Shown here in pieces: positions 62,317 through 62,434 of a DNA stretch of 62,434 nucleotides. The stretch comes from Burkholderiales bacterium. GTDB taxonomy: Bacteria > Pseudomonadota > Gammaproteobacteria > Burkholderiales > Burkholderiaceae_B. The position numbers and the translations under genes were made by a program. A model generated the notes under the pieces. That model saw only the letters and a program-made list of their open reading frames with translations. It had not been told where the DNA came from and did no database searches. Each line of letters begins with the position of its first letter. The first letter of the stretch is position 1. The DNA lies in contig JAJTEM010000021.1 in NCBI GenBank assembly GCA_021299735.1, forward strand, positions 1-62,434. The letters are read 5' to 3'.

Positions 62317-62434
62317 TGATGGGTAATCCCCCCATTTTTAACGGGGTTCGAAAGTAGAGCTTAGGCCGCTATGGCCAACTTCATTTTGGGTGTGATTCCA
62401 CCAATCGCCATATTTGGTCTTTCGTGATTGTAAA
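62317..62434 (-). mobile_element. IS3-family element, one end (partial)
   Basis: The right edge holds the 3' end of an IS3-family element. Its boundary with the CDF gene is near 62317, where TGATGGGTAATCCCCCC begins, possibly the terminal repeat. The other end lies beyond the window. Confidence 0.7.
62361..62434 (-). CDS. IS3-family transposase OrfB, C-terminal end (partial)
   Basis: The last 23 codons read YNHERPNMAIGGITPKMKLA followed by IAA and TAA. The YN.ERPN....G.TP pattern is the classic end of the IS3-family integrase core domain. Only the tail is in the window. Confidence 0.88.
   Translation of the reverse strand, partial: YNHERPNMAIGGITPKMKLAIAA

Overview
The window looks like chromosome of a betaproteobacterium of the Burkholderiales. 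The order fabF-rpoE-rseA-rseB-mucD-lepA-lepB-rnc-era-recO-pdxJ-acpS-nagZ is typical of that group, and the intermediate base composition and protein flavour would fit a Limnobacter-like organism. The genus is a guess. No rRNA, tRNA or CRISPR array was seen.

Bases 1-30,300 are mainly core genome. A plus-strand run covers fatty-acid synthesis (fabF end), the sigma-E envelope-stress module, translation and protein export (lepA, lepB), RNA processing and ribosome maturation (rnc, era), repair (recO), PLP synthesis (pdxJ), acpS and cell-wall recycling (nagZ). A minus-strand block follows (peptidyl-prolyl isomerase, BolA, YciB, MsrB, SelO), then an acyl-CoA ligase with a Dabb protein, NRDE/DUF4936/YgfZ, and the operon mltG-tmk-holB-pilZ-tatD-ankyrin. 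After that come an Aer-like chemoreceptor, a beta-CASP metallo-beta-lactamase nuclease and a P-type ATPase.

Bases about 30,300-35,300 form a compact accessory island that is visibly A+T-richer. It holds a KfrA-like coiled-coil DNA-binding protein divergent from a tyrosine recombinase, a small XRE regulator, and a tightly coupled pair made of an unrecognised 191-residue protein and an SF2 helicase. The intergenic regions carry inverted repeats and a trio of short direct repeats. This is the best candidate in the window for an undescribed mobile or defence-type module.

Bases about 35,300-62,300 are a heavy-metal resistance island. It contains a CusCBA copper/silver RND pump, a periplasmic copper-handling operon (TolC-like protein, multicopper oxidase CopA, cupredoxin, DUF411, CusF, patatin lipoprotein), a CopRS-type two-component system, and a second RND system of CzcCBA type with accessory secreted proteins, YnfA and a CDF transporter. 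Two promoter regions share the same 16-bp palindrome, probably the response-regulator box. An ISPpu12-like ISL3 element carrying its own lspA, CDF transporter and MerR regulator sits at the 3' end of copS. An IS3-family element enters at the right edge and has removed the start of the last CDF gene.

Together the right half exports and oxidises Cu(I)/Ag(I) and exports divalent cations from the periplasm or cytoplasm, with two kinds of metal sensing: CopRS for the periplasm and a CadR/PbrR-like MerR protein for the cytoplasm. Repeated insertion-sequence traffic points to assembly by horizontal transfer.
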